Counted from the first letter of the stretch, positions 21,099-30,765 are shown. The stretch: 64,000 bases of DNA from Pseudomonas viciae (GCF_004786035.1 NZ_CP035088.1:4786001-4850000); one strand, 5' to 3'. The notes: a model not told the origin generated them from the sequence alone. Numbers and translations: made by a program.

Positions 21099-21953
21099 TT
21101 ACTTGCCGGTCCACTCCTTCACGCGGTCCGGGTGCTTGGCAACCCAATCCTTGGCTGCGGCTTCAGGCTTGGCACCCTCCTGGATCGCCAGCATGACTTC
21201 GCCGATTTCGTCTTTCGAGGACCATTGGAATTTCTTCAGGAAGGCGACCACTTCAGGCGCCTTGGCCTCCAGTTCCTTGCTGCCGATGCTATTCACGGTT
21301 TCAGCCGCGCCATAGACGCCTTTCGGGTCTTCCAGGAAGCGCAGTTTCCACTTGGCGAACATCCAGTGCGGCACCCAACCGGTGACAGCGATGGATTCGT
21401 TTTTCTTCTCGGCACGGGTCAGCTCGGCAATCATGCCGGCGCCGGAACTGGCCTTGAGTTGATAACCGGTCAGGTCGTAATCCTTGATAGCCTGTTCGGT
21501 CTTGAGCATCACACCTGAACCGGCGTCGATGCCGACAATGCGATTTTTGAAGCTTTCATCGGTCTTGAGGTCAGCCACGGACTGGGCCTTGACGTACTCC
21601 GGCACGATCAGGCCGATTTTTGCGTCCTTGAAGTTGGGGCCATAATCGACCACTTGATCCTTGTTCTTGGTCCAGTAGTCGCCGTGGGTGACGGGCAACC
21701 AGGCCGAGAGCATTGCATCGAGCTTACCGGTGGCTACGCCCTGCCACATGATCCCGGTCGCGACGGCTTGCAGTTTCACGTCATAGCCGAGTTTCTGCTT
21801 GATGACTTCGGCCGCCACGTGGGTGGTCGCGACGCTGTCGGACCAGCCGTCAACGTAACCGATGCTCAGGGTTTTGGTTTCGGCGCTGGCCAGGGTGGAG
21901 CTGATCGCCAGTACCAGTGCGGCACCTGCGCCCAAGAGTCGTCGCATCTTCAT
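21099..21953 (-). CDS. betX: Periplasmic glycine betaine/choline-type ABC substrate-binding protein
   Basis: OpuAC/ProX-family binding protein, 284 residues, with a cleaved signal peptide (cleavage after LASA near residue 24). The mature part opens with TLSIGYVDGWSDSVATTHVA, and aromatic-cage residues are likely among WSDS, MWQG, WLPVTH and GWVPHWMF. No permease or ATPase gene adjoins, so this is an orphan binding protein. In P. aeruginosa the gene next to actP-like PA3234/PA3235 is the betaine-binding PA3236 (BetX), so I transfer that name by synteny. Ligand preference between betaine, choline and carnitine cannot be fixed from sequence. Confidence 0.82.
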   Translation of the reverse strand: MKMRRLLGAGAALVLAISSTLASAETKTLSIGYVDGWSDSVATTHVAAEVIKQKLGYDVKLQAVATGIMWQGVATGKLDAMLSAWLPVTHGDYWTKNKDQVVDYGPNFKDAKIGLIVPEYVKAQSVADLKTDESFKNRIVGIDAGSGVMLKTEQAIKDYDLTGYQLKASSGAGMIAELTRAEKKNESIAVTGWVPHWMFAKWKLRFLEDPKGVYGAAETVNSIGSKELEAKAPEVVAFLKKFQWSSKDEIGEVMLAIQEGAKPEAAAKDWVAKHPDRVKEWTGK

Positions 21954-22382
21954 CGTTACTTCCCCGAAAGTGCTGCGCCCGGCGGATGCCGAGCAGCGTC
22001 AACGTATTGTTATGGTGCACAGCGCCCCCATCACGCCCGCCTGCAAACCGGCCCGAACGCCAGTGGAGTACTGACCTGTCGATCATCAACCTGCGCCGAT
22101 ATGGAACCTGCTCTGCCTGCGACGTCCAGGCAACGAGAAACGACATCAGAAAGCCAGTAGACGATTTCGGCTGTCTTCGCCACTTATCCCGTCCGAATCT
22201 TGCGCAGCCCAATTCCCCGAGTCATCAGATAACTATCCGCTACTGCGCGCGAACGTGTATCGTCCCGCTACTATTATCGCGCCCCGTCCGCGCCTGTTTT
22301 GTGTCCGTCATGGCACTTGGCTCTGCTTCGGTGGTCATAGGCTGCGAACCTCATTCGGCACCTTCCTCTTAGGGATCTCGTC
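21954..22382. other. Intergenic region between betX and the hydrolase gene
   Basis: 429 bases between divergent genes. I see no convincing gene, promoter or hairpin. Open frames here show no homology I recognise. A TGGCAC..CTGCT at about 22314 resembles a sigma-54 site, but its GG-GC spacing is one base too long. Confidence 0.4.
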
Positions 22383-23681
22383 ATGCTCCGTTCCTTGCGC
22401 TTCGCTGCCTTCGCCGGCGGCCTTATTCTGAGTGCGTCCGCGCTGGCGGTGGATATCGATGCCGCCAGCTACGGCTACCCCCTGACCAACCCGTTCGAGG
22501 CGACCATCGCCACCACGCCGCCGGACCTGCGCCCGGAGCTGCCAGCGATCGAGGACATCAATCAGGCGGATCACAGCCTGACCCTGCGCCCGGAGCGCGA
22601 GTTCATCCTGCCGGACAACTTCTGGCCGGTGAAAAGCCTCACCTACCGCATGGCCACCCAGGATAAACCCGCGCCGCTGATCTTCCTGATCGCCGGCACC
22701 GGTGCACGCTACGACAGCACCCTCAACGAATACCTCAAGCAGCTTTACTACAAGGCCGGCTACCACGTGGTGCAGCTGTCATCGCCCACCAGCTTCGACT
22801 TCATGAGTGCCGCTTCGCGCTTCGCCACGCCGGGTATTTCCAAGGAAGATGCCGAGGACATGTACCGGGTGATGCAGGCCGTGCGCGCGCAGAACCCGAA
22901 ACTGCCGGTGACCGAGTATTACCTCACCGGCTACAGCCTCGGCGCCCTGGACGCAGCCTTCGTCGCGCACCTGGACGAAACCCGACGCAGTTTCAACTTC
23001 AAGAAAGTGTTGCTGCTGAACCCACCGGTGAACCTCTACACCTCGATCACCAACCTGGACAAACTGGTCCAGACCGAGGTCAAGGGCATCAACAACACCA
23101 CCACCTTCTATGAACTGGTGCTGAATAAGCTGACCCGCTACTTCCAGCAAAAAGGCTACATCGACCTCAACGATGCCCTGCTCTACGACTTCCAGCAGTC
23201 CAAGCAACACCTGAGCAACGAGCAGATGGCGATGCTGATCGGCACCTCATTCCGTTTCTCGGCAGCCGACATCGCCTTCACCTCGGACCTGATCAACCGT
23301 CGCGGCCTGATCATCCCGCCGAAATTCCCGATCACCGAAAGCACCAGCCTGACACCGTTTCTCAAGCGCGCGCTGCAATGCGACTTCGACTGCTACCTGA
23401 CCGAGCAGGTGATCCCGATGTGGCGTGCGCGCACTGACGGCGGCAGCCTGTTGCAACTGGTCGACCAGGTCAGTCTGTACGCGCTGAAGGATTACCTGCA
23501 GGCCAGCCCGAAGATTGCCGTCATGCACAATGCCGATGACGTGATCCTTGGCCCAGGCGACCTGGGCTTCCTGCGCAAGACCTTTGGTGACCGCTTGACG
23601 GTTTACCCACTGGGCGGTCACTGCGGCAACCTTAACTACCGCGTCAACAGCGACGCCATGCTGGAGTTCTTCCGTGGCTAA
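22383..23681 (+). CDS. Secreted alpha/beta-hydrolase-fold protein coupled to an MlaA-like gene
   Basis: A 432-residue protein with a cleavable signal peptide (cleavage after ALA near residue 22), so it should be periplasmic. A nucleophile elbow LTGYSLGALD (Ser185), an acid candidate in HNADDVI (Asp385/386) and a C-terminal GGHCGN (His413) form the order of a serine-hydrolase triad. Relatives in Pseudomonas are sometimes labelled serine/threonine kinase, but I see no kinase motif. The stop overlaps the next gene by eight bases. Lipase or phospholipase activity is an inference from the fold and the MlaA neighbour. Confidence 0.75.
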   Translation: MLRSLRFAAFAGGLILSASALAVDIDAASYGYPLTNPFEATIATTPPDLRPELPAIEDINQADHSLTLRPEREFILPDNFWPVKSLTYRMATQDKPAPLIFLIAGTGARYDSTLNEYLKQLYYKAGYHVVQLSSPTSFDFMSAASRFATPGISKEDAEDMYRVMQAVRAQNPKLPVTEYYLTGYSLGALDAAFVAHLDETRRSFNFKKVLLLNPPVNLYTSITNLDKLVQTEVKGINNTTTFYELVLNKLTRYFQQKGYIDLNDALLYDFQQSKQHLSNEQMAMLIGTSFRFSAADIAFTSDLINRRGLIIPPKFPITESTSLTPFLKRALQCDFDCYLTEQVIPMWRARTDGGSLLQLVDQVSLYALKDYLQASPKIAVMHNADDVILGPGDLGFLRKTFGDRLTVYPLGGHCGNLNYRVNSDAMLEFFRG

Positions 23682-24462
23682 ATATCTCCTGCTTATCGCT
23701 GCGTTAATGAGTGCCGGCATGGTCCACGCCGATAACAGCAAGGCCAACGCGCCTGTGGTGGTGGATTCCGACGGTTTCAAGGAGCCGCTGAGCAAGCTCA
23801 AGTTCAACCCGGGGTTGGACCAGCGCGAGTTCGAACGCTCGACCCTCAACGCCCTGAACGTCTATGACCCGCTGGAATCCTGGAACCGTCGGGTCTACCA
23901 CTTCAACTACCGCTTCGACCAATGGGTATTCCTGCCCGTCGTTGATGGCTACCAATACATCACCCCAAGCTTCGTGCGCACCGGAGTGAGCAACTTCTTC
24001 AATAACCTTGGGGACGTGCCGAACCTGATGAACAGCCTGCTGCAATTCAAGGGCAAGCGTTCGATGGAAACCACGGCGCGACTGCTGCTCAACACCACCG
24101 TTGGCATCGCCGGCCTGTGGGACCCGGCCACCGCCATGGGCCTGCCGCGCCAGAGCGAAGACTTCGGCCAGACCCTGGGTTTCTACGGTGTACCCGGTGG
24201 CGCGTACTTCGTACTGCCGATCTTCGGTCCGTCGAACCTGCGCGATACCTCGGGCTTGCTGGTGGACTACACGGCCGAATCGGCGATCAACTTCCTGAAC
24301 GTCTCCGAAGTCAGCGGCAACCACCCGGAGCTGCTGCTCCTGCGCGCCGTGGACAAGCGCTACCAGACCAGCTTCCGCTATGGCCAGCTGAACACGCCGT
24401 TCGAGTATGAGAAGGTGCGTTACGTGTACACCGAGTCGCGTAAGTTGCAGATTGCCGAGTAA
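23674..24462 (+). CDS. MlaA/VacJ-family protein without a lipobox
   Basis: A 262-residue relative of the outer-membrane phospholipid-extracting protein MlaA. Family features are clear: YDPLESWNRRVYHFNYRFD near residue 65, FFNNLGDVPNLMNSLLQ near 108, and LPRQSEDFGQTLGFYGVPGG near 150. The signal peptide (MAKYLLLIAALMSAGMVHA) has no Cys, so unlike canonical MlaA it should be soluble or held by partners rather than lipidated. It overlaps the upstream hydrolase gene by eight bases. P. aeruginosa PA3239 appears to be the counterpart; a separate canonical MlaA is expected elsewhere. Confidence 0.85.
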   Translation: MAKYLLLIAALMSAGMVHADNSKANAPVVVDSDGFKEPLSKLKFNPGLDQREFERSTLNALNVYDPLESWNRRVYHFNYRFDQWVFLPVVDGYQYITPSFVRTGVSNFFNNLGDVPNLMNSLLQFKGKRSMETTARLLLNTTVGIAGLWDPATAMGLPRQSEDFGQTLGFYGVPGGAYFVLPIFGPSNLRDTSGLLVDYTAESAINFLNVSEVSGNHPELLLLRAVDKRYQTSFRYGQLNTPFEYEKVRYVYTESRKLQIAE

Positions 24463-24478
24463 GCCAACACAAAACCAA

Positions 24479-24510
24479 TGTGGGAGCGGGCTTGCCCGCT
24501 CCCACAGTTT
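24479..24510 (+). terminator. Single REP palindrome acting as terminator
   Basis: TGTGGGAGCGGG / CCCGCTCCCACA with a CTTG loop is followed by GTTTTAA, 17 bases after the MlaA-like stop. It serves as hairpin for the plus strand and possibly for the convergent DUF808 gene. Confidence 0.8.
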
Positions 24511-24526
24511 TAATGCGTTGTCTGGG

Positions 24527-25441
24527 TTAGCCTTTCAGCGCCTTCCAGACTTTGCCGACCGCCAGCACACCCACCAACACCGCTGCCCCCGCGACGATCC
24601 CCGCCACCGCATTGAGCAACATCGGCACGATAAACCCAGCGCCGCCGGCACTGGCTGCCACGCCTTCGATCCAGTGATGCACCACCGGCACACCATGGGT
24701 GAGGATGCCGCCGCCCACCAGGAACATCGCCGCCGTGCCGATCACCGACAGGCTTTTCATCATGTAGGGCGCGGCACGCAGGATGGCGCCGCCGATGCTT
24801 TTGGCGGCTTGTCCTGGCTTCTGTGTCAGCCAGAGGCCCAGGTCATCGAGCTTGACGATGCCGGCCACCAGGCCGTAGACACCAACGGTCATGACGATGG
24901 CGATGCCCGACAACACGATTACCTGCTGGGTCAGCGGCGCATCGGCGACGGTGCCGAGGGTAATGGCGATGATTTCCGCTGAAAGAATAAAGTCAGTGCG
25001 TACCGCGCCTTTGATCTTGTCCTTTTCAAAGGCCACCAGATCGACCGCCGGATCAGCCACGGCCTCGACCAGTTGCGCATGTTCAGCCTGGTCTTCGGCC
25101 GGGCTGTGGAGGAACTTGTGGGCCAGTTTTTCGAACCCTTCGAAACACAAGTAGGCGCCACCCACCATCAACAACGGCGTCACCAGCCATGGCACGAAAG
25201 CGCTGATCGCCAGCGCCGACGGCACCAGGATCAACTTGTTGATAAACGACCCCTTGGCCACTGCCCAGACCACCGGCAGCTCCCGCTCGGCACGCACACC
25301 AGAGACTTGCTGGGCATTGAGCGCCAGGTCATCGCCGAGTACCCCGGCGGTTTTCTTGGCGGCCATCTTGGTCATCAACGCAACGTCGTCGAGCACGGTG
25401 GCGATATCGTCGATCAATACCAGCAAACTGCTTCCGGCCAT
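24527..25441 (-). CDS. DUF808 (YedI-like) inner-membrane protein
   Basis: A 304-residue protein starting [25 protein letters not shown], the DUF808 signature, with [19 protein letters not shown] and [17 protein letters not shown] segments and five to six hydrophobic helices in the second half. Function is not established. An upstream open extension to 26023 is antisense to the TetR gene and is not real. It is transcribed divergently from the TetR regulator, 132 bases away, which makes it a candidate target of that regulator. Confidence 0.88.
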   Translation of the reverse strand: MAGSSLLVLIDDIATVLDDVALMTKMAAKKTAGVLGDDLALNAQQVSGVRAERELPVVWAVAKGSFINKLILVPSALAISAFVPWLVTPLLMVGGAYLCFEGFEKLAHKFLHSPAEDQAEHAQLVEAVADPAVDLVAFEKDKIKGAVRTDFILSAEIIAITLGTVADAPLTQQVIVLSGIAIVMTVGVYGLVAGIVKLDDLGLWLTQKPGQAAKSIGGAILRAAPYMMKSLSVIGTAAMFLVGGGILTHGVPVVHHWIEGVAASAGGAGFIVPMLLNAVAGIVAGAAVLVGVLAVGKVWKALKG

Positions 25442-25573
25442 GGAGGGGCTCCTTGAATAATAATGCTGCGCAGCATACCGCGAGCGGCGGTGCCATGGGG
25501 GCATTCTTGAGCGCCGCGCGAGGCCGGTGCTACCATGCGCCACCGCCAGAACAGGCAAGGAACCCCTGGGTTT

Positions 25574-26179
25574 ATGAGCACTATCCGCGAGCGCAACAAA
25601 GCATTGATCCTGCGTGCCGCCAGCGAGGAATTTGCCGACAAGGGCTTCGCCGCGACCAAGACCAGCGACATCGCGGCCAAGGCCGGCCTGCCCAAACCCA
25701 ACGTCTATTACTACTTCAAATCCAAGGAAAACCTCTACCGCGAGGTCCTGGAAAGCATCATCGAACCGATCCTCCAGGCCTCGACACCGTTCAATGCCGA
25801 CGGCGTGCCGGGTGAAGTGCTGAGCAACTACATCCGCTCCAAAATCCGCATCTCCCGCGACCTGCCCTTCGCCTCGAAAGTCTTCGCCAGCGAAATCATG
25901 CATGGCGCCCCCCACCTGAGCCCCGACCTGGTGGAGCAACTCAACGCCCAGGCCCGGCACAACATCGACTGCATCCAGACCTGGATCGACCGCGGCCAAA
26001 TCGCCCCGATCGACCCCAACCACCTGATGTTCAGCATCTGGGCCGCGACCCAGACCTATGCCGATTTCGACTGGCAGATCAGCGCGGTGACCGGCAAAGC
26101 GAAGCTCGATGAAGCGGATTATGAAGCGGCGGCACAGACGATTATTCGGTTGGTGTTGAAGGGGTGTGAGGTGAGCTGA
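25574..26179 (+). CDS. TetR/AcrR-family transcriptional regulator (RutR/YcdC-like)
   Basis: A 201-residue repressor. The N-terminal helix-turn-helix is [29 protein letters not shown] (about 25-53), and the C-terminal ligand domain resembles the YcdC/RutR type ([19 protein letters not shown] near 155). I chose ATG 25574 (MSTIRERNK); AAGGAA lies about 12 bases upstream, and an earlier in-frame ATG adds an unconserved extension. RutR-type regulators respond to pyrimidines or related metabolites; here the ligand is unknown. Likely targets are itself, the DUF808 gene or the glcG/gcl region. Confidence 0.88.
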   Translation: MSTIRERNKALILRAASEEFADKGFAATKTSDIAAKAGLPKPNVYYYFKSKENLYREVLESIIEPILQASTPFNADGVPGEVLSNYIRSKIRISRDLPFASKVFASEIMHGAPHLSPDLVEQLNAQARHNIDCIQTWIDRGQIAPIDPNHLMFSIWAATQTYADFDWQISAVTGKAKLDEADYEAAAQTIIRLVLKGCEVS

Positions 26180-26197
26180 AAGACTGTGGTGAGCCCA

Positions 26198-26290
26198 TTC
26201 GCGAGCAAGCCCGCTCCCACAGGGGATTTGCTGCGTTCAGACATTTTGTGTCCATCACCGAACCTGTGGGAGCGGGCTTGCTCGCGAAGG
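26198..26290. repeat. Paired inverted REP element (REPIN)
   Basis: TTCGCGAGCAAGCCCGCTCC at 26198 and the inverted TGTGGGAGCGGGCTTGCTCG ending at about 26286, in the convergent gap between the TetR gene and glcG. Confidence 0.9.
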
Positions 26291-26312
26291 CGCCAATCCA
26301 CTCACCGCAAAT

Positions 26313-26753
26313 TCAAGCAGTAGCCCCCGCATCTGCCAGCAACCCCACCCCCTCCACAGCCCTGACCGCCACCTGCTCATCAAGGTCCGAAACATCCCCA
26401 CTGACACCAATCGCCCCAAGCACTTTCCCATCCTGGTCCCTGATCAACACCCCACCCGGTGCCGGCACGACGCTGCCCTGACCCACCCCATTCAAAGCCG
26501 CAAAGAACGCTGGGCGTTGCTGGGCGTCCTGGGCCAACAGGCGTGAGCCTTTGCCCAAGGCGATGGCGCCCCAGGCTTTGCCGATGGCGATTGGTGGGCG
26601 AAGCAGGCTGGCGCCGTCTTCGCGCTGCAAGGTGATCAGGTGTCCGCCGCTGTCGAGGACCGCGACGGTCAGCGGTGCAGCGCTGACTTCACGACCTGCG
26701 GCTAGGGCCTGCCCCGCCAGGCCAAGGGCGACTTTCAAGGTTAGAGCGCTCAT
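26313..26753 (-). CDS. glcG: GlcG/HbpS-family protein
   Basis: A 146-residue single-domain protein of the GlcG/HbpS (DUF336) family. VAVLDSGGHLITLQREDGA near residue 30 and APGGVLIRDQDGKVLGAIGVSGD near 98 are the family core. It is a small cytosolic protein often found with glycolate, propanediol or glyoxylate genes; related proteins bind heme or cobalamin, but the GlcG role is unclear. Start ATG 26753 has AAGGA ten bases upstream. It is divergent from gcl across a 257-base gap with two operator-like palindromes. Confidence 0.88.
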   Translation of the reverse strand: MSALTLKVALGLAGQALAAGREVSAAPLTVAVLDSGGHLITLQREDGASLLRPPIAIGKAWGAIALGKGSRLLAQDAQQRPAFFAALNGVGQGSVVPAPGGVLIRDQDGKVLGAIGVSGDVSDLDEQVAVRAVEGVGLLADAGATA

Positions 26754-26842
26754 GGGTGCTGTCCTTCTTTTGTTATGGGAGAGCCTTATGGGTTTCGCTT
26801 TCGGCAAAACCGGATGCAACAAATAGAACACAACAAACTACA

Positions 26843-26858
26843 TTTTTGTATACAAAAA
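26843..26858. promoter_or_regulatory. Operator-like palindrome 1 in the glcG-gcl gap
   Basis: Perfect 16-bp palindrome TTTTTGTATACAAAAA. Its TTGTATACAA core recurs 129 bases away. The core fits the TnGTnnnACnA-like pattern of GntR/FadR-type repressors (established pattern); which protein binds it is inference. Confidence 0.55.
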
Positions 26859-26974
26859 TCGCCGTTACCGACATAAATCATAGGATCTTAGGCCTTCCGA
26901 CGAATGAAGCAGGCACTTGAGGAAAGGGATTGACCTGTCCAGCCAGCCGTGAATACACTCGACACACCAGCCAC

Positions 26975-26984
26975 TTGTATACAA
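26975..26984. promoter_or_regulatory. Operator-like palindrome 2, just upstream of gcl
   Basis: A second exact TTGTATACAA, 27 bases before the gcl ATG, where a bound repressor would block transcription or early elongation of the gcl operon. Confidence 0.55.
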
Positions 26985-27010
26985 TTACAAAACGTAAGAG
27001 GCACAAAACA

Positions 27011-28786
27011 ATGAGCAAAATGAGAGCAATCGAAGCCGCCGTCCTGGTGATGCGCCGTGAAGGCGTGGACACCGCCTTCGGCATCCCGGGTGCTGCTATC
27101 AACCCGCTGTACTCTGCCCTGCAAAAGGTCGGCGGCATCGATCATGTCCTCGCTCGCCACGTTGAAGGCGCCTCGCACATGGCCGAGGGCTACACCCGCA
27201 CCAAGGCCGGCAACATCGGCGTGTGCATCGGCACCTCGGGGCCGGCCGGCACCGACATGGTCACCGGGCTCTACAGCGCATCGGCCGACTCGATCCCGAT
27301 CCTGTGCATCACCGGGCAAGCGCCCCGCGCCCGACTGCACAAAGAAGATTTCCAGGCTGTGGATATCACCAGCATCGTCAAACCGGTGACCAAGTGGGCA
27401 ACCACCGTGCTGGAACCAGGCCAGGTGCCGTACGCATTCCAGAAAGCCTTCTATGAGATGCGCTCTGGCCGTCCAGGTCCGGTGCTGATCGACCTGCCCT
27501 TCGATGTGCAGATGGCCGAGATCGAATTCGACATCGACACCTACCAGCCATTGCCGCTGGCCAAACCCGCCGCCAACCGCGCGCAGGTCGAAAAGGCCCT
27601 GGCGATGCTCAATCAGGCGGAGCGCCCGCTGCTGGTGGCCGGTGGCGGCATCATCAACGCCGACGCGAGCGAACTGCTGGTGGAGTTCGCCGAGCTGACC
27701 GGCATTCCAGTCATTCCTACATTGATGGGCTGGGGCACTATCCCCGACGATCACCCGCTGATGGTCGGCATGGTCGGCCTGCAAACCTCCCACCGCTACG
27801 GCAACGCCACGCTGCTCAAGTCGGACGTGGTGTTGGGCATCGGCAATCGGTGGGCCAACCGTCATACCGGTTCGGTGGAGGTCTACACCGAGGGTCGCAG
27901 GTTCATTCATGTGGACATCGAGCCGACCCAGATCGGCCGGGTGTTCACCCCCGACCTGGGTATCGTTTCCGACGCGGCTTCGGCGCTGGCGGTGTTCATC
28001 GAAGTGGCCCGCGAATGGCAAGTCGCCGGCAAGTTGAAAGACCGCAGCGCCTGGTTGCAAGACTGCCAACAGCGCAAGGCCAGCCTGCAGCGCAAGACTC
28101 ACTTCGACAACGTGCCGGTCAAGCCACAGCGGGTGTACGAAGAAATGAACCAGGTGTTCGGCAAGGACACCTGCTACGTCAGCACGATCGGCCTGTCGCA
28201 GATCGCCGGGGCGCAGTTCCTCCACGTGTATAAGCCGCGCCACTGGATCAACTGCGGCCAGGCAGGCCCATTGGGCTGGACCATTCCCGCCGCGCTGGGG
28301 GTGGTCAAGGCCGATCCGAGTCGCAAGGTCGTGGCGCTGTCGGGTGACTATGATTTCCAGTTCATGATCGAAGAGCTGGCGGTGGGTGCGCAGTTCAAGC
28401 TGCCGTATATTCACGTCGTGGTGAACAACTCCTACCTGGGGCTGATTCGCCAGGCCCAGCGCGGGTTTGACATGGACTACTGCGTGCAACTGTCCTTCGA
28501 CAACCTCAATGCACCGGAGCTCAACGGTTATGGCGTGGACCACATCGCCGTGGCCGAAGGCCTGGGATGCAAGGCGCTGCGGGTGTTCGAGCCGTCCGGC
28601 ATCCAACCGGCGCTGCGCCAGGCCCAGGCGATGATCGAGGAATTCAAGGTGCCGGTGATTGTCGAGATCATCCTGGAGCGGGTCACCAATATCTCCATGG
28701 GCACCGAGATCAACGCCGTCAACGAGTTCGAAGACCTGGCGCTGGTGGGCAACGATGCACCGACAGCCATTTCGCTACTTGACTGA
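27011..28786 (+). CDS. gcl: Glyoxylate carboligase (tartronate-semialdehyde synthase)
   Basis: ThDP- and FAD-dependent enzyme joining two glyoxylates to tartronate semialdehyde with loss of CO2; cytosolic, first step of the glyoxylate-to-glycerate route. The 591 residues are full length. The catalytic Glu of other ThDP enzymes is replaced by Val51 in ARHVEGASH, the hallmark of Gcl. The ThDP motif runs from SGDYDFQF to VVNNSYLGL near 445-478. Start ATG 27011 ([11 protein letters not shown]) is the conserved one; AGAGG lies about ten bases upstream. It heads the gcl-hyi-glxR-ttuD series. Confidence 0.97.
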   Translation: MSKMRAIEAAVLVMRREGVDTAFGIPGAAINPLYSALQKVGGIDHVLARHVEGASHMAEGYTRTKAGNIGVCIGTSGPAGTDMVTGLYSASADSIPILCITGQAPRARLHKEDFQAVDITSIVKPVTKWATTVLEPGQVPYAFQKAFYEMRSGRPGPVLIDLPFDVQMAEIEFDIDTYQPLPLAKPAANRAQVEKALAMLNQAERPLLVAGGGIINADASELLVEFAELTGIPVIPTLMGWGTIPDDHPLMVGMVGLQTSHRYGNATLLKSDVVLGIGNRWANRHTGSVEVYTEGRRFIHVDIEPTQIGRVFTPDLGIVSDAASALAVFIEVAREWQVAGKLKDRSAWLQDCQQRKASLQRKTHFDNVPVKPQRVYEEMNQVFGKDTCYVSTIGLSQIAGAQFLHVYKPRHWINCGQAGPLGWTIPAALGVVKADPSRKVVALSGDYDFQFMIEELAVGAQFKLPYIHVVVNNSYLGLIRQAQRGFDMDYCVQLSFDNLNAPELNGYGVDHIAVAEGLGCKALRVFEPSGIQPALRQAQAMIEEFKVPVIVEIILERVTNISMGTEINAVNEFEDLALVGNDAPTAISLLD

Positions 28787-28794
28787 CATCCCAA

Positions 28795-28884
28795 TGTGGG
28801 AGCGGGCTTGCTCGCGAAGACGGCTTCAGATCCAACAAAGATGTCGGCTGACACACCGCTTTCGCGAGCAAGCCCGCTCCCACA
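28795..28884. repeat. REPIN between gcl and hyi
   Basis: TGTGGGAGCGGGCTTGCTCG at 28795 and its complement ending at 28884. It lies inside the presumed operon, eight bases after the gcl stop. Confidence 0.9.
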
Positions 28885-28915
28885 GGGGCCTGCCAACTAT
28901 CTACAGGAGACCACC

Positions 28916-29698
28916 ATGCCACGCTTTGCAGCCAACCTGTCCATGCTGTTCACCGAGCTGGATTTCCTCGCCCGTTTCGAAGCCGCCGCCAAGGCCGGTT
29001 TCACAGGCGTCGAATACCTGTTCCCTTACGACTACAGCTCCGCCGAGCTCAAGGCGCTGCTCCAGGCCCATGGCCTGACCCAAGTGTTGTTCAACCTGCC
29101 GGCCGGCGACTGGGCCAAGGGCGAGCGCGGCATTGCCTGTCTGCCGGACCGGGTTGAAGAGTTCCGCTCGGGCGTTGACCTGGCGATCGCTTATGCCCAG
29201 GTGCTGGGCAACACCCAGGTCAACTGCCTGGCCGGGATTTGTCCGCAGAACTGCGATACGGCCCTGGTGGAGAAAACCTTCGTCGCCAACCTGAAATACG
29301 CCGCCGAGAAGTTGCAAGCCAAAGGCATCAAGCTGGTGATGGAGGCCATCAACACCCGCGACATCCCCGGCTTCTACCTGAACAACACCGCCCAGGCCCT
29401 GTCGATCCGCGAGCAGGTGGGCAGCGCCAACCTGTTCCTGCAATACGACATCTACCACATGCAAATCATGGAAGGTGACCTGGCCCGAACGCTGTCGGCG
29501 CACTTGGGCGAGATCAACCACGTGCAACTGGCCGACAACCCGGGGCGCAACGAGCCGGGCACGGGCGAGATCAACTATCACTTCCTGTTCGAACACCTGG
29601 ACCGCATCGGCTACCAGGGCTGGGTCGGCTGCGAATACAAGCCACTGACCAGCACCGAAGCGGGATTGGGCTGGTTGAAAACCCATAACGCGATCTGA
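28916..29698 (+). CDS. hyi: Hydroxypyruvate isomerase
   Basis: TIM-barrel isomerase interconverting hydroxypyruvate and tartronate semialdehyde, 260 residues. Conserved segments include MPRFAANLSMLFTELDF at the N-terminus, LVMEAINTRDIPGFYL near 137 (metal or catalytic Glu) and YQGWVGCEYKP near 235 (second catalytic Glu). AGGAG lies just upstream of ATG 28916; the longer open frame to 28796 crosses the REP element and is rejected. It acts with gcl and glxR. Confidence 0.95.
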   Translation: MPRFAANLSMLFTELDFLARFEAAAKAGFTGVEYLFPYDYSSAELKALLQAHGLTQVLFNLPAGDWAKGERGIACLPDRVEEFRSGVDLAIAYAQVLGNTQVNCLAGICPQNCDTALVEKTFVANLKYAAEKLQAKGIKLVMEAINTRDIPGFYLNNTAQALSIREQVGSANLFLQYDIYHMQIMEGDLARTLSAHLGEINHVQLADNPGRNEPGTGEINYHFLFEHLDRIGYQGWVGCEYKPLTSTEAGLGWLKTHNAI

Positions 29699-29714
29699 CC
29701 CAACTCTTTCCTAA

Positions 29715-29804
29715 TGTGGGAGCGGGCTTGCTCGCGAAGGCGGTGTACCAAACCGCATCTTCGTGAGCTGACACACCGCCTTCGCGAGCAAGCCCGCTCC
29801 CACA
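29715..29804. repeat. REPIN between hyi and glxR
   Basis: TGTGGGAGCGGGCTTGCTCG at 29715 with an inverted copy ending at 29804, within the operon. Confidence 0.9.
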
Positions 29805-29858
29805 GGAAAGCAGTTCCCCATTTGCTTGAAACAGCGATAAAAACAAGAGGATTTTCCC

Positions 29859-30749
29859 ATGGCTAAAATCGGATTCATCGGCACCGGCATCATGGGCCAC
29901 CCCATGGCATTGAACCTGCAAAAGGCCGGTCACAGCCTGTTCCTGTCCCAGCACCACGACGCGGCCCCGGCCGACCTGCTGGCCGGTGGCGCGGTGGCGT
30001 TGGCCAACCCGAAGGAAGTGGCCCAGGAAGCCGAGTTCATCATCGTCATGGTTCCGGACACCCCGCAGGTCGATGATGTGCTGTTCCGCGCCGATGGCGT
30101 GGCAGCCGGTGTGAGTGCGGGCAAGGTGGTGATCGACATGAGTTCGATCTCCCCCACCGCCACCAAGGCGTTCGCGGCGAAGATCAATGCAAAAGGCGCG
30201 CAGTACCTCGACGCCCCGGTGTCCGGCGGTGAAGTCGGCGCCAAGGCCGCGACGCTGAGCATCATGGTCGGTGGCGACAGCGCCGCCTTCGAGCGTGCCC
30301 TGCCGCTGTTCCAGGCCATGGGCAAGAACATCACCCTGGTGGGCGGCAACGGCGACGGTCAGACGGCGAAAGTGGCGAATCAGATCATCGTCGCCCTGAA
30401 CATCCAGGCCGTGGCCGAAGCCCTGTTGTTCGCCGCGAAAAACGGCGCCGACCCGGCCAAGGTCCGCGAAGCGCTCATGGGCGGCTTCGCTTCATCGAAG
30501 ATCCTGGAAGTGCACGGCGAGCGCATGATCAAGGGCACCTTCGACCCGGGTTTCCGCATCAGCCTGCACCAGAAAGACCTGAACCTGGCCCTGCAAGGCG
30601 CCAAGGAACTGAACATCAACCTGCCCAATACCGCCAACGCCCAGCAAGTGTTCAGCACCTGCGCGGCCATTGGCGGCAGCAATTGGGACCACTCGGCGCT
30701 GATCAAGGGGTTGGAGCATATGGCCAATTTCTCCATCCGCGACAAATAA
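29859..30749 (+). CDS. glxR: 2-hydroxy-3-oxopropionate (tartronate semialdehyde) reductase
   Basis: NAD(P)H-dependent reductase of the 3-hydroxyisobutyrate dehydrogenase family turning tartronate semialdehyde into glycerate. It has 296 residues. The Rossmann motif GFIGTGIMGHPMALNL starts at residue 5, the substrate motif DAPVSGGEVGA is near 120, and catalytic Lys is expected in GDGQTAKVANQIIVALN near 171. AGAGG precedes the ATG. It is third in the gcl series. Confidence 0.95.
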   Translation: MAKIGFIGTGIMGHPMALNLQKAGHSLFLSQHHDAAPADLLAGGAVALANPKEVAQEAEFIIVMVPDTPQVDDVLFRADGVAAGVSAGKVVIDMSSISPTATKAFAAKINAKGAQYLDAPVSGGEVGAKAATLSIMVGGDSAAFERALPLFQAMGKNITLVGGNGDGQTAKVANQIIVALNIQAVAEALLFAAKNGADPAKVREALMGGFASSKILEVHGERMIKGTFDPGFRISLHQKDLNLALQGAKELNINLPNTANAQQVFSTCAAIGGSNWDHSALIKGLEHMANFSIRDK

Positions 30750-30765
30750 GCCCTGCACTACCCCC

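Noticed and set aside
22314..22331. Sigma-54 promoter upstream of the secreted hydrolase
   Set aside because: GG to GC spacing is one base too long.
22383..23681. Serine/threonine kinase label for the secreted hydrolase
   Set aside because: No kinase motifs; a GxSxG elbow and C-terminal His fit an alpha/beta hydrolase, and the signal peptide places it outside the cytosol.
24527..26023. 498-residue version of the DUF808 protein
   Set aside because: The extra N-terminus is antisense to the TetR gene; the conserved start is MAGSSLL at 25441.
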